From contig JACOUN010000019.1 in assembly GCA_016177805.1 (NCBI GenBank), positions 1-63,991 of the forward strand: a stretch of DNA of 63,991 nt, in the 5' to 3' direction. How positions within the stretch are numbered: position 1 is the stretch's first letter; each line of letters opens with the position of its first letter. The notes below the pieces were generated by a model. It was given only the letters and a program-made list of their open reading frames with translations, made no database searches and had not been told where the DNA came from. Position numbers and translations under genes: made by a program. Shown one piece after another: positions 59,116 to 63,991 of this stretch. Origin of the DNA: Rhodocyclales bacterium. GTDB lineage: Bacteria > Pseudomonadota > Gammaproteobacteria > Burkholderiales > Rhodocyclaceae.

Positions 59116-59535
59116 TCAATCCTGCAGGCTGTCGAGCGCCTTCAGGAAGCGGTTCGCATGCGAGCGCTCGGCCTTGGCCAGTGTCTCGAACCAGTCGGCG
59201 ATCTCCTCGAAGCCTTCATCGCGCGCCACCCTGGCCATGCCCGGATACATGTCGGTGTACTCGTGCGTTTCTCCGGCAATCGCCGCGGCCAGATTCAACC
59301 GTGTCTTGCCTACCGGCAACCCGGTCGCCGGATCGCCACACACCTCCAGGTACTCCATGTGGCCATGAGCGTGCCCGGTTTCACCTTCGGCGGTGGAGCG
59401 AAATACCGCAGCCACGTCGTTCTGGCCTTCGATATCGGCCTTGGCCGCGAAATACAGATAACGCCGGTTGGCCTGCGACTCACCGGCAAAGGCGGCCTTG
59501 AGATTGCTCTCCGTCCTGGATCCTCTCAGTTCCAT
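59116..59535 (-). CDS. Rubrerythrin without rubredoxin domain
   Basis: A 139-residue di-iron erythrin. Ligand-bearing segments are [14 protein letters not shown] (Glu19), [22 protein letters not shown] and [11 protein letters not shown]. The usual C-terminal rubredoxin CXXC pair is missing, so an outside donor must supply electrons; the Fe-S protein encoded 30 bases downstream is the obvious candidate. AGGAGGT lies six bases before the ATG at 59535, a very strong ribosome binding site. It is the first gene of the rubrerythrin/Fe-S/DUF3501 operon. Confidence 0.93.
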   Translation of the reverse strand: MELRGSRTESNLKAAFAGESQANRRYLYFAAKADIEGQNDVAAVFRSTAEGETGHAHGHMEYLEVCGDPATGLPVGKTRLNLAAAIAGETHEYTDMYPGMARVARDEGFEEIADWFETLAKAERSHANRFLKALDSLQD

Positions 59536-59680
59536 CTCGCACCTCCTGTACATACAGCGAACAGATTTCTCCGCATCATCCGGAGACGATCTAAGGCTAG
59601 GCGAGAATCCGCGCACATCCAAATACAACCTGCGTGGCACGGCTGTCGGAACTAGTGGTCTGCTTCGCAAATACCGAAAC

Positions 59681-59786
59681 ACGAAAACGCGTCTTGTGGC
59701 GCATGGCGGCGTTGCTCATCCTCGCAATAGTGACGACTATTGCTGCGGTTCGCGCCTTGCCCTGCACCTCAAGCCATCGTTTTCGT
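59681..59786. repeat. Palindromic repeat, copy C
   Basis: A 106-base element ending six bases from the rppH stop. Its ends are a perfect nine-base inverted repeat ACGAAAACG / CGTTTTCGT. The centre is the perfect GCAATAGT-GACG-ACTATTGC (59724-59743). Read on the minus strand the arms contain CAAGGCGCGA and GAGCAACGC, in the same order and spacing as in copies A and B. Confidence 0.7.
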
Positions 59787-59792
59787 CATGAC

Positions 59793-60323
59793 TCAGGACG
59801 GGCGACCTGCCACCCAGTTGCGATAGGCTTCCGGTGGCTCGGGGGGGCTGATGCGGAACAACACGCCCGACAATTCCGACAACGCCAACTGGTACACCTG
59901 TCGCTTGAACTCTATGACGGCATCCAGTGGCACCCAGTATTCACTCCAACGCCACGCATCGAACTCCGGGTGCTTGCTGGCGCGCAGGGAAACATCGGAG
60001 TCACGACCGACAAGGCGCAGCAGAAACCATATCTGTTTCTGCCCCTTGTAGGTGTTCCGCCATTCGCGACGTATCCAGTGCTTCGGGACATCGTAGCGCA
60101 GCCAGCCGCGCGTGCGTCCGAGTATCTTCACATGCTCCGGCCTCAGGCCCACTTCCTCGAACAATTCCCGGTACATGGCCTGCTGCGGCGACTCGCCGTG
60201 CTTGATGCCACCTTGCGGAAACTGCCAGGAGTGTTCACGAATCCGTTTGCCCCAGAAGACTTCGTTGCGCGCATTCACCAGGATGATGCCGACGTTCGGG
60301 CGATAGCCTTCACGATCGAGCAT
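59793..60323 (-). CDS. rppH: RNA pyrophosphohydrolase RppH
   Basis: Removes pyrophosphate from 5' triphosphate mRNA ends and so starts decay. The 176-residue Nudix protein begins [17 protein letters not shown]. It has [17 protein letters not shown] and the Nudix box at 38-60 with REL FEEVG as its core, then [10 protein letters not shown], the RppH-specific segment. It is divergent from proS, a common neighbour. Confidence 0.95.
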   Translation of the reverse strand: MLDREGYRPNVGIILVNARNEVFWGKRIREHSWQFPQGGIKHGESPQQAMYRELFEEVGLRPEHVKILGRTRGWLRYDVPKHWIRREWRNTYKGQKQIWFLLRLVGRDSDVSLRASKHPEFDAWRWSEYWVPLDAVIEFKRQVYQLALSELSGVLFRISPPEPPEAYRNWVAGRPS

Positions 60324-60502
60324 GATCAAACCTTTAATTCTTTCACTGCATTGGATTTTTTCACACTTGCACACACTTTGAAAGCACATGCGCGCGGGGG
60401 GTTCCCACCCTGCCGGGCGCGCCGCAGCAGCCTGCGATCATCCCGAGGCGCATCCACGCTAGAATGTCCGCCTTCGCGCAACAGCACTTACGGACAGATC
60501 GC

Positions 60503-62224
60503 ATGCTAGCCAGCCGGTTCTTCATCTCCACGCTCAAGGAAGCCCCCTCCGACGCCGAGGTCGCCAGTCACAAACTGATGCTGCGCGCCGGCATGATCCG
60601 CAAGGTCGCGGCCGGCATCTATTCATGGATGCCGATGGGCCTGCGCTCGGTGCGCAAGGTCGAAGCCATCGTGCGCGAGGAAATGAACCGCGCCGGCGCG
60701 ATCGAAGTGCTGATGCCGTCGGTCCAGCCCGCCGAGTTGTGGCAGGAATCCGGACGCTGGGAGTTCTATGGCCCCGAGCTGCTGCGCCTGAAGGACCGCC
60801 ATGAGCGTGATTTCGTCATCGGGCCGACCCACGAAGAAGTCATTACCGACATCGCGCGGCGCGAACTTAAGAGCTACCGCCAGCTACCCAGGCATTTCTA
60901 CCAGATCCAGAACAAGTTCCGCGATGAGATCCGTCCGCGCTTCGGCGTGATGCGCGGGCGCGAGTTCACGATGAAGGATGGCTACTCGTTTCATGCCAGC
61001 TTCGACGATCTGGTCGCCGAGTACCACAACATGTACGACACCTACAACCGCATCTTCACCCGTATCGGCCTGCACTACCGGGCCGTGGCGGCGGATACCG
61101 GCTCCATCGGCGGCACCGGGTCGCACGAGTTCCACGTGATCGCCGAAACGGGCGAGGACGACATCGCCTACTGCCCGCAGTCGGACTACGCGGCCAACGT
61201 CGAACTGGCCGAGGCGGCCCCGACCGCCACCGCGCGCCCGGCCCCTGGCCGGGGTCTGGAGAAAGTCCACACCCCCGGCGTCAAGACCATCGCCGAGCTG
61301 GCCGCGTTTCTCAATATCGGCGAGGACAAGACAGTCAAGGCCATCGTCGTCAAGGGTGACGCGGAATCCGGCGGCGCGCCGGTGCTGATGCTGCTGCGCG
61401 GCGATCACGAGCTGAACGAAATCAAGGCACAGAAGCTCGACGGCATCCTGAACCCGCTCACCTTCGCCAGCCCCGAAGACATACTCGACGGGTTCGGCGC
61501 CCACCCCGGCTCGCTCGGCCCGATCGGTTTCAAGGGACGCATCATCATGGACCGCAGCGTCGCGGCGATGGCCGACTTCGTGATCGGCGCCAACGACGAC
61601 GACTGGCACTACGTCGGCGCCAATATCGGACGTGATTTTTCCGAATACGAAGTCGCCGACCTGCGCAACGTGGTGGCCGGCGACCCTTCCCCCGACGGCA
61701 AGGGCACACTGGAGATCTGTCGCGGCATCGAAGTCGGCCATATCTTCCAGTTACGCACCAAGTACTCCGAAGCCATGGGCTGCCGCTTTCTCGATATCAA
61801 TGGACGCGAGCAGTTCATGGAGATGGGGTGCTACGGCATAGGCGTGACGCGCATCCTGGGCGCCGCGATCGAGCAGAACAACGACGAGCGCGGCATAGTC
61901 TGGCCGGCCGCGATCGCCCCCTTTGAAGTGGTGATCTGCCCTGTCGGCTGGGGCAAGTCGGAACTCGTGCGCACCGAGGCCACGCGCCTGTATGAAGCCT
62001 TGCTCGGCGCCGGCGTCGACGTGCTGCTCGACGACCGCGACGAGCGCCCCGGCGTCATGTTCGCCGACTGGGAACTGATCGGCGTTCCGCATCGGGTAGT
62101 GATTGGCGATCGGGGACTCAAGGACGGCCTGGCCGAATACCAGGGGCGGCGCGATGCCGAAGCGGCGAAGGTGCCGGTGGCCAACATCGACAAATTCGTT
62201 GTCGAAAAACTCGCAGTCTCCTAG
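60503..62224 (+). CDS. proS: Prolyl-tRNA synthetase
   Basis: Charges tRNA-Pro. The 573-residue bacterial-type class II enzyme starts [19 protein letters not shown]. It has motif 2 ([17 protein letters not shown], then [14 protein letters not shown]), the YbaK-like editing insertion (about 225-390, with [14 protein letters not shown]) and motif 3 ([13 protein letters not shown]), followed by the anticodon-binding domain. The ATG at 60503 was chosen over an upstream in-frame ATG because homologues begin there. A TAGAAT at 60461-60466 may be the -10. Confidence 0.97.
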   Translation: MLASRFFISTLKEAPSDAEVASHKLMLRAGMIRKVAAGIYSWMPMGLRSVRKVEAIVREEMNRAGAIEVLMPSVQPAELWQESGRWEFYGPELLRLKDRHERDFVIGPTHEEVITDIARRELKSYRQLPRHFYQIQNKFRDEIRPRFGVMRGREFTMKDGYSFHASFDDLVAEYHNMYDTYNRIFTRIGLHYRAVAADTGSIGGTGSHEFHVIAETGEDDIAYCPQSDYAANVELAEAAPTATARPAPGRGLEKVHTPGVKTIAELAAFLNIGEDKTVKAIVVKGDAESGGAPVLMLLRGDHELNEIKAQKLDGILNPLTFASPEDILDGFGAHPGSLGPIGFKGRIIMDRSVAAMADFVIGANDDDWHYVGANIGRDFSEYEVADLRNVVAGDPSPDGKGTLEICRGIEVGHIFQLRTKYSEAMGCRFLDINGREQFMEMGCYGIGVTRILGAAIEQNNDERGIVWPAAIAPFEVVICPVGWGKSELVRTEATRLYEALLGAGVDVLLDDRDERPGVMFADWELIGVPHRVVIGDRGLKDGLAEYQGRRDAEAAKVPVANIDKFVVEKLAVS

Positions 62225-62234
62225 CATAGAGAGT

Positions 62235-62915
62235 ATGAACCGCGCATCGACGAACGTTCCCACACCATGGCGACGGCTGCCGCGCATCACCGCGATGGCG
62301 GCGGTCGCGTTGTTCGCGAACCTCAACGCAGGCCCGGCACTGGCCGGCGCGCAGCAGTACGAACCGATGTCGACCAGCGTGCGTGCCGCGCTGCACGCAG
62401 CGGTCAGCGATGCGGCCGCACCCGAGCTGATGATCGCCGACCAAACCGAGCGCGAGCGCTGGCTGAGCGAAATGTCGCGCCGGCTGGCCAAGCGGATTCC
62501 CGACGAACGCTACCGCGAAGATCTGCTGACCACCATCCACTACGAAGCCACCCGCGCCGGGCTCGACCCGCAACTGGTGCTGGGGCTGGTGCAGATAGAA
62601 AGCGGGTTTCGCAAGTACGCCATATCGAGCGCGGGCGCGCGCGGCTACATGCAGGTGATGCCGTTCTGGATCAACGTGATCGGGCGCAAGAACGACAATC
62701 TATTCCACATGCGCACCAATCTCAGGTATGGCTGTACCATCCTGCGCCATTACCTGGACATCGAGAAAGGCGATCTGTTTCGCGCGCTGGGGCGCTATAA
62801 CGGCAGCCTGGGCAAACCCGCCTATCCCAACCTGGTGCGAACCGCGTGGGAACGTGACTGGAGCTACAAGCCGGTACGCGTCACCGCCAGCCTCCCGGCC
62901 AACGCCCCCCACTGA
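62235..62915 (+). CDS. Lytic transglycosylase, Slt domain
   Basis: A 226-residue exported murein hydrolase with a signal sequence (ITAMAAVALFANLNAGPALA). The catalytic Glu is Glu122 in GLVQIESGFRKYAISSAGA, followed by RGYMQVMPFWINVIG and the substrate motifs ALGRYNGSLGKPAYP. It cleaves glycan strands with anhydromuramic acid formation. It starts ten bases after proS and is followed by the PilZ gene after 20 bases, so the three may be cotranscribed. Confidence 0.92.
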   Translation: MNRASTNVPTPWRRLPRITAMAAVALFANLNAGPALAGAQQYEPMSTSVRAALHAAVSDAAAPELMIADQTERERWLSEMSRRLAKRIPDERYREDLLTTIHYEATRAGLDPQLVLGLVQIESGFRKYAISSAGARGYMQVMPFWINVIGRKNDNLFHMRTNLRYGCTILRHYLDIEKGDLFRALGRYNGSLGKPAYPNLVRTAWERDWSYKPVRVTASLPANAPH

Positions 62916-62935
62916 AAGCTGCCTCGCGCCCCGCC

Positions 62936-63298
62936 ATGAACCAGCGCCTCTACCCCCGCCGTCTCGTCGCCCTCCATCTGCGTGTCTACGACCAGCAAAG
63001 TGGCGCGCTGCTGGGCAGAATAGGCGACATCAGTGAAGGCGGCCTGTTGCTGTACGGCTCGCGCACGCTCGAAACCGGGGTGTTGTACACACTCAGGATC
63101 GACTTCCCCAGCGACGAGGGCGCCAGCCAGGAGCTGACGATCAAGGCCAAGGCGATGTGGTCGGGGCCGGACCTCAACCCGGCCTTCATCGCGACCGGCC
63201 TGCGCTTCTTCGATCTGGAAAACCCGGAACACCTCGGTGCACTTCAGCTACTGCTGTCACACTTGACCATAGGACGCGACGACCTGGAGGAAGGTTAG
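62936..63298 (+). CDS. PilZ domain protein
   Basis: A 120-residue single-domain PilZ protein. The c-di-GMP motif pieces are the Arg pair in YPRRLVALHLRV (residues 6-17) and DISEGGLLLY (31-40), matching (D/N)xSxxG; a later GLRFFDL closes the barrel. It is likely a c-di-GMP effector. It ends six bases before repeat copy B. Confidence 0.88.
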   Translation: MNQRLYPRRLVALHLRVYDQQSGALLGRIGDISEGGLLLYGSRTLETGVLYTLRIDFPSDEGASQELTIKAKAMWSGPDLNPAFIATGLRFFDLENPEHLGALQLLLSHLTIGRDDLEEG

Positions 63299-63304
63299 CA
63301 GCCA

Positions 63305-63483
63305 GAGGCTGTGAAAAATTTCGCGCCGTAGCGAGAGCACGACTGGGCGCTCCCGGCAAGGCGCGGGGGCGCACGAAATCGAGGCGCGTAGCGGGCTACG
63401 TAACCCGATTTCGGGGGTCCCCGCAACGCAGCAGGGGGCGTTCAGGCGTGATCGCAGTAGGTGCGGCATTTTTTCACAGCCTC
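63305..63483. repeat. Palindromic repeat, copy B
   Basis: A 179-base element filling the gap between the convergent PilZ and Lrp genes. Its ends are inverted repeats GAGGCTGTGAAAAAT and ATTTTTTCACAGCCTC. Inside is a nested palindrome: CGAAATCG (63374-63381), CGTAGC-GG-GCTACG (63387-63400), CGATTTCG (63406-63413). CAAGGCGCG on the left and CGCAACGCAG on the right are shared with copies A and C. The last base pair abuts the Lrp stop codon. Confidence 0.75.
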
Positions 63484-63946
63484 AGCCCTGGTCCAGCGGC
63501 AGCAAGGTGTCGTACTTCACTTCGCGCAGCACCACTGCGGTACGCACATTGGCCACCCCCGGAATGCTGAATATCTCGCGATGCAGGAAGGCATCGTAGG
63601 CCTTCATGTCCGGCACGATGATCTTCAGTATGTAGTCCGCATCCCCCGTGGTGCTGTAGCACTCAATGACCTCGGGATGGCGCAGCACCGCCTGCTCGAA
63701 TTCATCGACCGAACTGCCCGCGTGGCGCAACAGCGTCACATGCGCCAGCAAGCACTCCTTGAGCCCCAGCGCCTCGCGGTCCAGCAACACCGTATGGCGG
63801 CGGATCAGACCGGCGCGCTCGATCTCCTTGAGCCGGCGCCAGCACGGCGTCGCCGACATACCGACCCGGCGGGCCAGTTCCTGCACCGAAACGCGCGCAT
63901 CCTTCTGCAGCTCATGCAGCATGCGGCGCACCATCTTGTCCAGCAT
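63482..63946 (-). CDS. Lrp/AsnC family transcriptional regulator
   Basis: A 154-residue regulator. The N-terminal winged helix has LDKMVRRMLHELQKDARVSVQELARRVGMSATPCWRRL, and the C-terminal RAM domain has VIECYSTTGDADYILKIIVPDMKAYDAFL. Members respond to amino acids. The ATG at 63946 has AAGGAGG six bases upstream; an earlier ATG at 63952 would be too close to it. The divergent gene it may control lies beyond the window. Confidence 0.92.
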   Translation of the reverse strand: MLDKMVRRMLHELQKDARVSVQELARRVGMSATPCWRRLKEIERAGLIRRHTVLLDREALGLKECLLAHVTLLRHAGSSVDEFEQAVLRHPEVIECYSTTGDADYILKIIVPDMKAYDAFLHREIFSIPGVANVRTAVVLREVKYDTLLPLDQG

Positions 63947-63991
63947 GAACATCCTCCTTATCCGGCCATCGCGAAATGAATGATCTCAGTG

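Overview
The window is GC-rich chromosomal DNA from a betaproteobacterium, most likely of the Rhodocyclales (Azoarcus/Thauera/Zoogloea-like). This rests on gene order and protein families, not on a database search. The telling blocks are ECF sigma factor-DUF3619-DUF3106-RDD beside ilvB-ilvH-ilvC-pssA-leuA, the perM-hda-HAD-pcnB-folK-dNK-panB-panC run, rpsP-rimM-trmD-rplS, a DUF2069 gene next to yihY, and an exosortase-associated ACP/ligase/decarboxylase trio. No tRNA, rRNA, CRISPR array, transposase or prophage gene was found.

Layout. 1-7.2 kb: the start of a YqaA/DedA-type gene, a broken miaA, a small zinc-ribbon membrane protein, an RND efflux pair (permease plus periplasmic adaptor) and purM. 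7.3-15 kb: perM-like transporter, hda, HAD hydrolase, pcnB, folK, deoxynucleoside kinase, panB, panC and a CBS protein. 15-20.6 kb (minus): pepN, a tandem universal stress protein, RDD, DUF3106, DUF3619 and an ECF sigma factor. 20.6-27 kb: branched-chain amino acid synthesis (ilvB, ilvH, ilvC, pssA, leuA), with a leucine-rich leader peptide and hairpin before leuA. 27-32.5 kb: DUF2069 with a wrbA remnant, yihY, a large unknown protein and the rpsP operon. 32.6-41.5 kb: a secreted subtilase, then a complete six-gene trans-4-hydroxy-L-proline catabolic operon whose genes all overlap, with a divergent PAS-AraC regulator. 41.6-50.7 kb: adenosine deaminase with a damaged 3' end, thiolase, CobD-like protein, Nudix hydrolase, retropepsin, split chromate transporter, a histidine kinase/REC-TPR pair and argB. 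50.7-55 kb: the exosortase-associated trio and rpsI/rplM. 55-64 kb: a candidate small RNA, osmC, coq7, a CNP1-like gene, a DUF3501/Fe-S protein/rubrerythrin operon, rppH, proS, a lytic transglycosylase, a PilZ protein and an Lrp-type regulator.

Most genes are housekeeping. The unusual content is between them: (1) a candidate small RNA near 55.1 kb with two tandem CUCCUCC anti-Shine-Dalgarno heptamers and a strong terminator; (2) three related palindromic repeats, each lying against a stop codon; (3) a probably leaderless Leu-rich attenuator peptide before leuA; (4) three recent-looking gene losses by deletion (miaA, wrbA, and the convergent 3' ends of adenosine deaminase and a Lys-rich small gene). 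Many adjacent genes overlap by four bases (ATGA, GTGA, TTGA), so several starts are non-ATG and were chosen from that overlap.
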